Origin: Nonomuraea typhae
GTDB lineage: Bacteria; Actinomycetota; Actinomycetes; Streptosporangiales; Streptosporangiaceae
Length of the DNA stretch: 64,000 nt
NCBI RefSeq assembly: GCF_009760925.1
Contig: NZ_VRLV01000002.1
Coordinates: 372,001-436,000 of the forward strand
Direction of reading: 5' to 3'
Shown: piece by piece, positions 8,577 through 16,301 of the stretch
Layout of the letters: each line of letters begins with the position of its first letter
Position numbering within the stretch: position 1 is the first letter of the stretch
The notes under the pieces: generated by a model
Database searches by the model: none
Told to the model about the DNA's origin: nothing
The model's input: the letters and a program-made list of their open reading frames with translations, nothing else
Position numbers and translations under genes: made by a program

Positions 8577-9821
8577 CTACAGGGCCCAAATCTTTCTTCC
8601 GTTCACCACCGTCGCCACGCAGCGGCCGGCGCCGTCTTCGGCCAGGGCGCGGTACGGCTCGCGCGGGTCCACGTCGAAGACGGCGAAGTCGGCCCGGGAG
8701 CCGGGTTTGAGGACGCCGATCTCGCCTTCCATGCCCAGGGCGCGGGCGCCGCCGAGCGTGGCGGCCTCGATGAGGCGCCGGTCGAGGTCGGGTTCGCGGT
8801 AGCGCTGCCGTACGGCGAGGACCTTGAGCAGCCTGACGTCGGCGAGCAGGTCGAGCGACGGCGAGGACGACAGCGAGTCGGTGCCGACGGCGATGGGGTT
8901 GCCCTCGCGCAGCAGCGCGGCCACGTCGGGCCGGTCGAGGCCGAGCGTGCGGTTGGAGCGCGGGCAGAGGGCGAGGGTGACGCCGCGTTCGCGCAGCAGC
9001 GCGCGGTCGTCGGCGTCGAGGTAGACACCGTGGGCGAGATGGCAGTCGGGGCCGAGCACGCCGAGGCTGTCGAGGTAGGCGAGCGGCGGGAGGCCGGAGC
9101 CGCCGTCGAGGAGCGCGAAGGGGGCCTCCCACGTCCTGACCAGCCCGGCGAGGGGGCCGGTGCCGGCGATGGTGTACTCGCGCTCGCTCGCGGACTCGGC
9201 CAGGTGGAGGTGGAGGCGGGCGCCGCGGTCGCGGGCGAGGGCGGCGGCGTCGGCGAGCACGCCGGTGTCGATGGTGTAGACCGAGTGCGGGGAGATGCCG
9301 GCCCCGCGCTCGCCGAGCGTCTTGAGGAAGCGGTCACGGCCGTCGGCCGCCCAGCTCGCGTCGGTGTCGCCGATGATCTCCAGGTACGGCAGGCCGCCCA
9401 GGGGCGTGTCCACGAACGCCTCGGGATCGGTGACGATGTCGGCGACGGAGGTGGTCCCGGTGCGCAGGCACTGCCGGGCGCCGTCTCTCGCGCCGGCGGC
9501 CCAGTCCCAGGCGCCGATGCGCTGGGCCGGGTCCCAGCTGCCTTCCCGGCCCTGGAAGTAGGCGTGGTTGAAGACCTCGGACCAGTGCTCGAAGGAGTCG
9601 TAGCTGCCTTTGCCGACCTCGGCCATGCCGGTGTACTGCAGGTGGGTGTGGGCGTTGACCAGCCCGGCGACCAGAACGCCCGACCAGAGGACGTCGGCCA
9701 GGCCGCGGCGGAGCCGGCTGACCTCGACGACCCGCCCGTCTTCGACGGTGATCGTGCCGTTGACGATCGGCGGGCCGTCCATGGTGACGATGACCGGCGC
9801 GGCGTGGACTACGGGACCCAT
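8577..9821 (-). CDS. Amidohydrolase-superfamily deaminase (cytosine deaminase/MTA-SAH deaminase-like)
   Basis: This 414-residue metal-dependent hydrolase shows the superfamily ligands in order: HTH in AHTHLQYTG (about residue 58), HLHLAESASE for the third histidine, HGVYL for the fourth region and GTDS for the metal aspartate. Both ends carry the small beta-sandwich typical of imidazolonepropionase and nucleoside-deaminase relatives (ADFAVFDVDP near the C-terminus). The sequence resembles the group that deaminates adenosine derivatives such as S-adenosylhomocysteine, methylthioadenosine or aminofutalosine, as well as chlorohydrolases; the exact substrate cannot be read. It overlaps the ecfT gene by 13 bases and is the last metabolic gene of the ECF cluster, so the imported compound may be its substrate. 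The product would include ammonia, and glnII lies two genes downstream. Confidence 0.85.
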   Translation of the reverse strand: MGPVVHAAPVIVTMDGPPIVNGTITVEDGRVVEVSRLRRGLADVLWSGVLVAGLVNAHTHLQYTGMAEVGKGSYDSFEHWSEVFNHAYFQGREGSWDPAQRIGAWDWAAGARDGARQCLRTGTTSVADIVTDPEAFVDTPLGGLPYLEIIGDTDASWAADGRDRFLKTLGERGAGISPHSVYTIDTGVLADAAALARDRGARLHLHLAESASEREYTIAGTGPLAGLVRTWEAPFALLDGGSGLPPLAYLDSLGVLGPDCHLAHGVYLDADDRALLRERGVTLALCPRSNRTLGLDRPDVAALLREGNPIAVGTDSLSSSPSLDLLADVRLLKVLAVRQRYREPDLDRRLIEAATLGGARALGMEGEIGVLKPGSRADFAVFDVDPREPYRALAEDGAGRCVATVVNGRKIWAL

Positions 9822-10630
9822 ACGACGTCCGTGCCGAGGACCTTGTAGGCCAGCAGGGCCACGGCGAAGGCGGCGAAGCCGCCGAGGAGCAGGTAGTCGG
9901 CACGGTCGAAGACGAGCTCGCGCATCCAGGTACGGTGCTTGGCGCCGAAGCCGCGCAGGTCCATGGCGTTGGAGGTGTCCTCTGCGTCGATGAGGGAGTT
10001 CACGGTCAGGGGGATCACGATGGGTTTGAGGGATTTTAGCCGCTTTATCGGGTTATTGGTGCGGGGATGGGTGTAGCCGCGGACCCGCTGCGCGTCGATG
10101 ATCTCCTGCATGGTGGCGACCGTGGACGGCAGGAACCGGAAGGTCAGGTCCACGCCGAAGGCCAGGCGCTGCGAGACCTTCAGCCGGGCGAAGGTCACCC
10201 CGAGGTCGCCGGGCGCGATGCAGTAGGCGACGGGAAAGCCCACCATCACCATCGCGATGAAGCGCAGGAACACCGTCAGGGAGTACGACAGGGTCGCCAT
10301 GCTGACCGGGTTGCCGGTCAGCGGCATCGCGAACAGCGGCTCGGCCTTCCGGGTCGCCTCGATCTGCATGGCGTTGGTGAAGACGCTGTTCGCCAGCACC
10401 GTCAGCGTCACCAGGGTGAGCGCGAACGCCCAGTTGGCCCTGACCTCGTGCCACGGGATGCCCGCCGCACAGTAGTAGGCCAGGGCCACCAGGGCGCACA
10501 GAACCATGAGGCGCAGGTCCGCCACGCGCGCCACCGCCACGAGGAAGCAGACCGGGACCAGAAGCAGCACCCGCGGGTCCCGGCGGCCGAGGAAGGAGGA
10601 GCCTCCTAGATACCGTGGGGTGACGTCCAC
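9809..10630 (-). CDS. ecfT: ECF transporter T component (EcfT/CbiQ family)
   Basis: The 273-residue integral membrane protein has about five hydrophobic segments and the two cytoplasmic coupling helices that contact the ATPases, each with an Ala-Arg-Gly type motif: AQRVRGY and AMDLRGFGA. It couples ATP hydrolysis to the toppling of the S component. It lies four bases after the S-component gene and overlaps the amidohydrolase by 13 bases, completing the A-S-T set of a dedicated (group I) ECF transporter. An N-terminal polar stretch of about 15 residues precedes the first membrane segment. Confidence 0.9.
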   Translation of the reverse strand: MDVTPRYLGGSSFLGRRDPRVLLLVPVCFLVAVARVADLRLMVLCALVALAYYCAAGIPWHEVRANWAFALTLVTLTVLANSVFTNAMQIEATRKAEPLFAMPLTGNPVSMATLSYSLTVFLRFIAMVMVGFPVAYCIAPGDLGVTFARLKVSQRLAFGVDLTFRFLPSTVATMQEIIDAQRVRGYTHPRTNNPIKRLKSLKPIVIPLTVNSLIDAEDTSNAMDLRGFGAKHRTWMRELVFDRADYLLLGGFAAFAVALLAYKVLGTDVVWVP

Positions 10631-10634
10631 GCTG

Positions 10635-11213
10635 CTACCTGCCCATGCGCTTGGATATCGGTTCCCAGATCGCGTCGAGCGCGGGCACCAGGAGAAGGGC
10701 GACCAGGGTGTTGCTGGCCAGCAGCGGGCCCAGGGCGAAGGAGGCCCAGGCGCCGAAGGTCATGTCCTGCAGCCACATGTCCGTGAAGGTCGTGGCGAAG
10801 GCGATGAACATCGAGATCCATGCGATAACGGCGATCGTGACCAGGCGCAGCATCTCGCGCCGGTTGGCCAGGACCCCGGACAGCAGGCCGAACAGGAGGC
10901 CGGCCAGCAGGCCGGTCAGCGCGTTGGCGAGGCTCCAGTTCCAGAACGTCACCGCCCCGAGCCCGTGGATCTGGTCGATGACCATGTTGCCGACCAGGCC
11001 GGTGAAGAAGCCGGCGATCGGGCCGAAGCGCATGCCGATGAAGGGGACGATCGCGAAGGCCGGGCGGATGTCGATGTTCTGCGTGCCGGGAATGGTGAAG
11101 CTGATCAGGCCGAGTACTGCGTAGAGCGCGGCGCCGACGGCGGCGAAGACGACCACGCGCGAGTTGATCTCCCATAAGGAGTGGCGTACCGGTAAAGCTC
11201 CTGAAGACATCAT
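10635..11213 (-). CDS. ECF transporter S (substrate-binding) component
   Basis: This 192-residue membrane protein has about six hydrophobic segments and follows the ATPase gene with its ATG overlapping the ATPase stop (11210-11213). S components give ECF transporters their specificity. The segments IDIRPAFAIVPFIGMRFGP and GFFTGLVGNMVIDQ are typical of the ECF S fold, where the first segment often carries residues that face the vitamin or nucleoside. I cannot assign the substrate. It does not look like BioY, ThiT, RibU or CbiM by eye. The neighbours suggest an adenosine-type or sulfur-nucleoside compound, which is inference from context only. Confidence 0.85.
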   Translation of the reverse strand: MMSSGALPVRHSLWEINSRVVVFAAVGAALYAVLGLISFTIPGTQNIDIRPAFAIVPFIGMRFGPIAGFFTGLVGNMVIDQIHGLGAVTFWNWSLANALTGLLAGLLFGLLSGVLANRREMLRLVTIAVIAWISMFIAFATTFTDMWLQDMTFGAWASFALGPLLASNTLVALLLVPALDAIWEPISKRMGR

Positions 11214-12817
11214 GGAGGGGGATTCCTTCCAGATCTGGCTAAGTCGAACGGATGGGGTATCGCTCCTTTCTCTGGCAGCAGGTCACGGATGGCGCGGACC
11301 AGGCTGGTCTCGCGCAGGCCGCTGCCGGTCCACAGGTCGGGCCGGTGGGCGAGTTCGGCGGGGGCGGCGTCGGCGACGATGCGCCCGCCGTCCACGATCA
11401 CGATGCGGTCGGCGGAGGTGAGCGCCAGATCCACGTCGTGGGTGATGAAGTAGACGCTCTCCATGCCGCCGAGCACATGCTCCATGAACGTGGCCGTGGT
11501 CCGCAGGTCCTGGCCGGCGGTCGGCTCGTCCAGGACCAGCGTCTTGGGTCGCATGGCCAGCGCGAGCGCCACGGTCAGCCGGCGCTGCTGGCCGTGCGAG
11601 AGCGTGTGCGGCGGCCGGGCCAGGATGTCCGGCTCGTCATCGAGCATCATCGCGGCCAGCGCCTCCTTCGCGACCTCGGCGATCTCCTCGGGGGTCCGGC
11701 CGAGGTTGCGGGGCCCGAAGGCCATCTCCTCCTCGACGCTCGCGGAGAACAACGCCTGGGAGGGGTTCTGGAAGACGTAGCCGAACGTGGTGGCCAGGCT
11801 GAGCGTGCTGCGGCCGGCGATGGGCTCGCCGTCCACGAGGATCTCGCCCTCGGTGGGCTCCAGCAGGCGTACGGCGGCGCGGAGCAGCGTGGACTTGCCG
11901 GCGCCGTTGCGGCCCAGGACGGCGACCCGCTCGTCGGCCTTCAGGTCGAGGTCGGCCTCGTGCAGGACGGTACGCCGGCCGTACCCGAGGGAGACGTTGC
12001 GGTAGGCCAGCCGGGACGGGCCGGCGCCGGGCGGGCGAGGGGCGTGCGGGAAGGCGGGGAGTTCGTCGGCGCGGGCGATGAGCGTGTCGAAGGGGAGTTT
12101 GACGTGGGCGACGGGCACCTGCCGCAGGAATCCCGGGATGTCGCCCAGGTAGCGGGTGCGGCCCTCCTCCAGGTAGAGCGCGGTCGTCGGGGCGAACTCC
12201 AGGAGTTCCTCCACCCGGTGCTCCACGACCACCGCGGCGCCGCCGCCGTCGACGAACCGGCGCAGCTCCCCCAGCAGGCGGCGGCCGGCGTCGGGGTCCA
12301 GGTTGGCCAGCGGCTCGTCCACGATCACGACGTCCGGCCGCATGATGAGCACGCCCGCGAACGCCACCAGCTGCAGCTCGCCGCCGCTCAGCTCGTGCGT
12401 GGGCCGCGACAGCAGGTGGGTGATCCCGACCCGGGTGGCCACCTCGTCGATCCTGCCACGGATCTCCGCCCGCGGCAGGCCCAGATTCTCCGGGCCGAAG
12501 GCCAGCTCGGTGACGACCGTGGTGCCGACGATCTGCTTGGCCGGATCCTGCAGCAGCGTGCCGACCACGGTGGACAGCTGCCGGATCGACTGCTCCCCCG
12601 CCGCCTTGCCGCCGATGCGCACCTCGCCGCCCACCTCGGCCCGGTAGGCGTGCGGCACCAGCCCGTTGAGCAGCCGCAGCAACGTGCTCTTGCCACATCC
12701 CGACGGCCCGGCGACCAGCACGAAGTCGCCGCGCCCGACGGTCAGGTCGACGTCGTGGAGCACCTGCTGCCCGGTCGAGCGGTACCGGACCGCGGCGCCT
12801 CTGACGTCGATGATCAC
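11210..12817 (-). CDS. ecfA: ECF transporter ATPase, two fused ABC domains (EcfA-EcfA')
   Basis: The 535-residue protein is two complete ABC ATPases in tandem. Domain 1 has Walker A GPSGCGKST, signature LSGGELQ and Walker B VVIVDEP. Domain 2 has Walker A GRNGAGKST, signature LSHGQQRR and Walker B TLVLDEP. It powers the S and T components encoded directly downstream. The frame stays open far upstream, but I place the start at the GTG at 12817: it overlaps the stop of the SAHH-like gene (GTGA) and gives a normal domain beginning (IIDVRGAAVRYR). The fused arrangement is common in Actinobacteria. Confidence 0.92.
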   Translation of the reverse strand: MIIDVRGAAVRYRSTGQQVLHDVDLTVGRGDFVLVAGPSGCGKSTLLRLLNGLVPHAYRAEVGGEVRIGGKAAGEQSIRQLSTVVGTLLQDPAKQIVGTTVVTELAFGPENLGLPRAEIRGRIDEVATRVGITHLLSRPTHELSGGELQLVAFAGVLIMRPDVVIVDEPLANLDPDAGRRLLGELRRFVDGGGAAVVVEHRVEELLEFAPTTALYLEEGRTRYLGDIPGFLRQVPVAHVKLPFDTLIARADELPAFPHAPRPPGAGPSRLAYRNVSLGYGRRTVLHEADLDLKADERVAVLGRNGAGKSTLLRAAVRLLEPTEGEILVDGEPIAGRSTLSLATTFGYVFQNPSQALFSASVEEEMAFGPRNLGRTPEEIAEVAKEALAAMMLDDEPDILARPPHTLSHGQQRRLTVALALAMRPKTLVLDEPTAGQDLRTTATFMEHVLGGMESVYFITHDVDLALTSADRIVIVDGGRIVADAAPAELAHRPDLWTGSGLRETSLVRAIRDLLPEKGAIPHPFDLARSGRNPPP

Positions 12818-14001
12818 AGGCCCCTGCCCAGGAACGCGCGCTGGGCATCGGTCACCCGATCGAGCCCGACCCCCAGCGCATCCAGTTTCAGTCTGGCCAC
12901 CCGCTCGTCGAGGTCCGCGGGAAGCAGGTGTACGGCGGGCGGCAGCCGCGTGCCGAGCAGGTGGTTCACCGCCAGCGCCTGCACCGACAACGACAGGTCC
13001 ATGATCTCGATCGGGTTGCCCTCGGCGGCGGCGCAGTTGACGCAGTCCCCGTCGGCCAGCAGGTACCACCCGCCGGGGAAGGCGGTGACACCCGGGCGGA
13101 CCGGGCGGCCGCCCGGGGGCCGCTCCACCTCGCCCTCCACGCCCCCGGCCACCGCCACCCAGGCGCCCGGCTTCAGCGCCGCCAGGTGCCCGGCGGTGAT
13201 CGTGCCGGCCACGCCGGTGGCGCTGAACAGCAGGTCCGCCTCGGGGCAGGCGTCGAGCAGGGGCAGGACGCGCAGGCCGTCGTGGTGGGCGCGCAGCGCG
13301 GCGAAGGGGTCCACCTCGCTGATGAGCACCTCGGCCCCGAGCGCGGCGGCGTAACGGGCCACGCCCTGGCCGACGTGACCGTAGCCGGCCACGACGCAGG
13401 TGCGCCCGTCCAGTTCCAGCCCGCTGAGGTCGAGGGCGGCCATGACGCACGACTGCCCGGTGCCGTGGACGTTGTCGAAGAGCACCTTGGCGCGCGCGTC
13501 GTTGACCGCCAGGACGGGGATCTTCAGCTCACCCTGCGCCGCCATCACCCGCAGGGGACGCAGTCCGCTCGTGGTCTCCTCGGCCGCGCCGCGCAAGGAG
13601 CCCAGGCGCTCTTCGGCGTGGGCCAGCCTGACCACCCGGGCGCCGTCGTCGACCAGGACGTCGGGCCCGGCGTCGAGCAGGCGGCGGGCCAGGTCGTCGT
13701 CCTCCACGCGGGAGGAGCCGGACCGGGCGAGCACCGTGATGCCCTCGTGGACCAGGGCGGCGGCCACGTCGTCCGCGGTTTCGCGGCCGGGGCAGTGCAC
13801 GATCACCTCGGCGCCGGCGTCGCGCAGGGCGAGGGCCAGGGCGGCGGTCTTGGGCTCCAGCACGAGCACCAGGCCGATCCGCCAGCCGTCCAGGTCGAGC
13901 TCGCCGCCGAGCGCGCCCAGCACCGGCATGAACCGCCGCGCCCAGGCGATGCGCCCGGCCCCCTCGGGCCAGAGCGCGCCGTCGGCGATCTCGCTCTTCA
14001 C
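12814..14001 (-). CDS. S-adenosylhomocysteine hydrolase-like protein lacking catalytic histidines
   Basis: This 395-residue protein aligns along most of adenosylhomocysteinase (SAHH). Retained are EETTSG (141-146), the Schiff-base-region Lys and Asp-Asn in NDARAKVLFDN (K172, D176, N177), the NAD loop GYGHVGQG (206-213) and SEVDP (228-232). Lost are three conserved histidines: the one in the N-terminal CLHMT motif (here LVLVLEP), the one in GHFD (here AGGVEGE, 285-291) and the one in GHPSFVM (here GNPIEIM). The C-terminal KPDHYRY tail is absent too. NAD binding looks intact, but normal SAHH chemistry looks impossible. It is coupled on both sides by 4-base overlaps, to the mini-SAHH upstream and the ECF ATPase downstream. 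A sensor, carrier or altered dehydrogenase role is possible. Confidence 0.8.
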   Translation of the reverse strand: MKSEIADGALWPEGAGRIAWARRFMPVLGALGGELDLDGWRIGLVLVLEPKTAALALALRDAGAEVIVHCPGRETADDVAAALVHEGITVLARSGSSRVEDDDLARRLLDAGPDVLVDDGARVVRLAHAEERLGSLRGAAEETTSGLRPLRVMAAQGELKIPVLAVNDARAKVLFDNVHGTGQSCVMAALDLSGLELDGRTCVVAGYGHVGQGVARYAAALGAEVLISEVDPFAALRAHHDGLRVLPLLDACPEADLLFSATGVAGTITAGHLAALKPGAWVAVAGGVEGEVERPPGGRPVRPGVTAFPGGWYLLADGDCVNCAAAEGNPIEIMDLSLSVQALAVNHLLGTRLPPAVHLLPADLDERVARLKLDALGVGLDRVTDAQRAFLGRGL

Positions 14002-14393
14002 GACGGATCCACCGCTCCGGTCAGGTCTGCCACGCCCGGACCGTCCGCCGCCCCGGTCAGGTCCGCCGCTCCGGTCAGGTCTGCCACGAACACCTCGGCT
14101 CCGGAGGCCGTCACGATCCGGAAGACGCCCTCGCGGACGCGCTGCGCGCCTTCGGGCGGCGGGCCGCCGGCCAGGACCGCGCCCGGCTTCAGCGCCGCCG
14201 GATCCACTCCGGCGCCGAAGACCAGATCCGCCTCGTGGAGCGGGGCGCCCGGCCGGGCGCCCATCGCGCGCAGCCGTACGGCCAGCTCAGGCGGGGCGTC
14301 GCCGGCCACGGCCACGCGTTTGCCGGCCATGAGCAGGTTCGTCCGGCGCAGGAGTGCCTGGATGACCGCCTGCGCGCTGAGGAGCCGGGTCAA
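13998..14393 (-). CDS. Miniature SAHH-like Rossmann protein with repeat tail
   Basis: This 131-residue protein has a TTG start seven bases after GGAAGG. Residues 5-45 match the entry to the SAHH NAD domain: AQAVIQALLRRTNLLMAGKR resembles the helix-strand that precedes the glycine loop, but the loop is GDAPPELA instead of GYGxVGKG, so NAD binding is doubtful. The next part (EADLVFGAGVDPAALKPGA) mirrors the strand of SAHH where the polypeptide reads a TATG-like turn. The last 30 residues repeat ADLTGA three times. The stop overlaps the start of the full-size SAHH-like gene (ATGA). It lies 35 bases after the P450 gene. I read it as a shrunken paralogue of its neighbour, perhaps a partner subunit; the function is unknown. 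Confidence 0.65.
   Translation of the reverse strand: MTRLLSAQAVIQALLRRTNLLMAGKRVAVAGDAPPELAVRLRAMGARPGAPLHEADLVFGAGVDPAALKPGAVLAGGPPPEGAQRVREGVFRIVTASGAEVFVADLTGAADLTGAADGPGVADLTGAVDPS
14012..14088. repeat. Direct repeat inside the mini-SAHH coding end
   Basis: A perfect 23-bp direct repeat (14012-14034 and 14066-14088, beginning CCGCTCCGGTCAGGTC) flanks a third, partial copy near 14048-14066. It encodes the ADLTGA repeats of the mini-SAHH tail. The copies stay in frame, so repeat-number change would lengthen or shorten the tail without a frameshift. Confidence 0.85.
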
Positions 14394-14428
14394 GGGCTTC
14401 CTTCCGATCTTTGTGGGATCCGATTGAA

Positions 14429-15775
14429 TTAGACCATTTTGTAGAGTCGCATCGGAATCCCATCCCGTGGCCGGAGAGTGACGGTCGCCTCCGTCCGCAC
14501 CACGGCCCCCGGTTCCATCTCCAGCCGGAACCGCTGGACCAGCATGGCGATGATCAGCGTCGCCTCCATCACCGCGAACCCGGCGCCCACGCAGATGCGC
14601 CGCCCGGCGCCGAAGGGCAGATAGCTGAACCGCCGCGGCGCCGCCCCCGGCAGGAAGCGGCCGGGGTCGAAGCGGTCCGGATCCGGCCAGGCGCGCGGGT
14701 CGCGGTGGGCCAGATAGACCGGGATGACCACGCTGCTGCCCGCCGGGACGTCCACGTCGCCGAGCCGGTCGCCGCTCACCGCCTTGCGCACGATCGACCA
14801 GGCGGGCGGGTAGAGGCGCAACGCCTCCTGGAAGGCGGCGGCGGTGTAGACGAGGCGGCCGGCGTCCTCCGCGCTCGGCGTCCGGCCGTCGAGCACCTCG
14901 GCGACCTCGGCCACGACGCGTTCGCGCACCTCGGGGTGGCGGTCGAGCAGGTGCCAGAACCAGGCCAGGCCGTTGGCGGTGGTCTCGTGCCCGGCCAGCA
15001 GGAACGTCATCACCTCGTCGCGCACCTGCCGGCGGTCCATGGGCGCGGCCAGCAGGAGGCCGAGCAGGTCGTCGGTGCCGCCGGGGTGGGCCGCGACGAG
15101 GTTCTCGACGACCTCGTCGGTGGTGTCCAGGATCTCGTGGAGGCGCCCGATGCCCGGCAGGCGCCGTGGGGCCCGCCGTACCAGGGCCTGGGCGCGGTCG
15201 AGCAGCCACGGCGGCGGGTTGAACAGCAGTTGCAGGCGGGTGGCGCGGACCCCGGCGCGCAGGCCGAAGGTGAGCACGGGGCCGAGCCGCGCGGCCTGCT
15301 CCGACAGCCCGGCGCCGAACAGCGCCCGGCCGACCACGTCGAGCGTGAGCCGGTTCATGGCGGTGGCGGCGTCCACGGGGGCGCCGTCGGGCAGTTGCTC
15401 CCATTCCTTGATGAAGTCGGCGACGGCCGCGGTCATGTGCTCGGCGAAGCGGCCGAGGTGGCGTTTGGCGAACATCGGCTGGATGAGCCGGCGCTGCGTG
15501 CTCCACCGCTCGCCCTCGCTGGTCAGCAGGCCGTCGCCGGTGACGACGGCGAGCAGCCGGTACTGGGCCGACTTGGCGTAGAGGTGCTGGTGGGTGACGA
15601 AGATGCGCTCGACGTGCTCGGGGGCCCAGGCGATGCAGTAGCCGCCCTTGCCGGTCCGCACCCATACGGCTCCCGCCGCGTGGCCGGAGATCAGCCGGAA
15701 CCGGGCGAGCACATCCTGCTGGGTGAACAGCACGCGTATCCGGTCACGCAGGCTGTAGTGCACGACCTCCGGCAT
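14429..15775 (-). CDS. Cytochrome P450
   Basis: The 448-residue haem monooxygenase has all family landmarks: the helix C ERWSTQRR motif, the I-helix oxygen-activation motif AGHETT, the K-helix ExxR (EALR) and the haem loop FGAGRRICVG with the thiolate Cys. The overall look (TQQDVL..., LITSEG-like segment, VTLRPRDGIPMRL end) fits the group related to CYP4/CYP102-type bacterial enzymes that oxidise fatty acids or terpenoids, but the substrate is not readable. No ferredoxin or reductase gene is adjacent, so redox partners must come from elsewhere. It heads the run that continues into the SAHH-like and ECF genes 35 bases downstream. Confidence 0.93.
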   Translation of the reverse strand: MPEVVHYSLRDRIRVLFTQQDVLARFRLISGHAAGAVWVRTGKGGYCIAWAPEHVERIFVTHQHLYAKSAQYRLLAVVTGDGLLTSEGERWSTQRRLIQPMFAKRHLGRFAEHMTAAVADFIKEWEQLPDGAPVDAATAMNRLTLDVVGRALFGAGLSEQAARLGPVLTFGLRAGVRATRLQLLFNPPPWLLDRAQALVRRAPRRLPGIGRLHEILDTTDEVVENLVAAHPGGTDDLLGLLLAAPMDRRQVRDEVMTFLLAGHETTANGLAWFWHLLDRHPEVRERVVAEVAEVLDGRTPSAEDAGRLVYTAAAFQEALRLYPPAWSIVRKAVSGDRLGDVDVPAGSSVVIPVYLAHRDPRAWPDPDRFDPGRFLPGAAPRRFSYLPFGAGRRICVGAGFAVMEATLIIAMLVQRFRLEMEPGAVVRTEATVTLRPRDGIPMRLYKMV

Positions 15776-15791
15776 CGCAGGACCCCACTAT

Positions 15792-15802
15792 TAGGCGACC
15801 TA
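15792..15802. promoter_or_regulatory. Short inverted repeat before the P450 gene
   Basis: The 63-base spacer before the P450 start is AT-rich compared with its surroundings and holds TAGG-CGA-CCTA, a 4-bp palindrome with a 3-base centre, 17 bases before the start. It could be a small operator, but such short repeats are common by chance. Confidence 0.25.
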
Positions 15803-15838
15803 TCCAATTAATCTGGTTGCCGCCCTTTCGTCAATGCG

Positions 15839-16270
15839 TCAGGGGACCTCGCGCAGGGTGCCGTCGCCGTCCACCACGACCCGGGCGTTGGGGCCGCCCT
15901 CGCCGCAGTCGGGCCCGTTGGGGTAGCGTCCGCGCGGAACCACCTCGACCCGCCGGTCCACCAGCGTGTCACCGCCGGGGCTAGTCAGCTTGAGCGCCAC
16001 CCTGGCCGGCTCCTTGCTCAGGCCCCGCACGTCGCCGAAGCCGTTGCTGCCGCCGCCGCCGGCGACGAACAGCTCCAGCCGGGCCGGGCGGCACGCGCCC
16101 GCCTGGCACACCTCCATCTCGGCCGCCGCCACCCGCCCGGCGAGCGGCGGCGCGACGTCCACCTGGATCCCGACCGGCGTGCCGATCGCCGTGCAGATCC
16201 TCTCGCTCTGGCAGGCGGCCAGCGGGAGGAGCAGGATCGCGAGCAGGCCGAGCGTGCGGTGGCGGTTCAT
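15839..16270 (-). CDS. Small secreted lipoprotein of unknown function
   Basis: The 143-residue protein has a signal peptide ending in a lipobox (LPLAAC, Cys at residue 20), so it should be lipid-anchored outside the membrane. The mature part contains four further cysteines (CTAIG, EVCQAGAC, DCGEG), likely two disulfides, and a glycine-rich stretch GGGGSNGFGD. It begins 31 bases after the MFS gene on the same strand and may share its transcript. I do not recognise the family. Confidence 0.8.
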   Translation of the reverse strand: MNRHRTLGLLAILLLPLAACQSERICTAIGTPVGIQVDVAPPLAGRVAAAEMEVCQAGACRPARLELFVAGGGGSNGFGDVRGLSKEPARVALKLTSPGGDTLVDRRVEVVPRGRYPNGPDCGEGGPNARVVVDGDGTLREVP

Positions 16271-16301
16271 GCCCTCACCACGTGCCGGGCGCGGCGCCGG
16301 T

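Noticed and set aside
11252..13354. Long plus-strand frame opposite the ECF ATPase and SAHH-like genes
   Set aside because: It is a shadow of two well-motifed genes on the other strand; its product has no recognisable domain.
12818..13450. Upstream extension of the ECF ATPase frame
   Set aside because: It lies entirely inside the SAHH-like gene in another frame, and the GTG at 12817 gives a normal ATPase start.
14429..15775. P450 as part of a natural-product cluster
   Set aside because: No polyketide, peptide or terpene synthase or tailoring set lies nearby.
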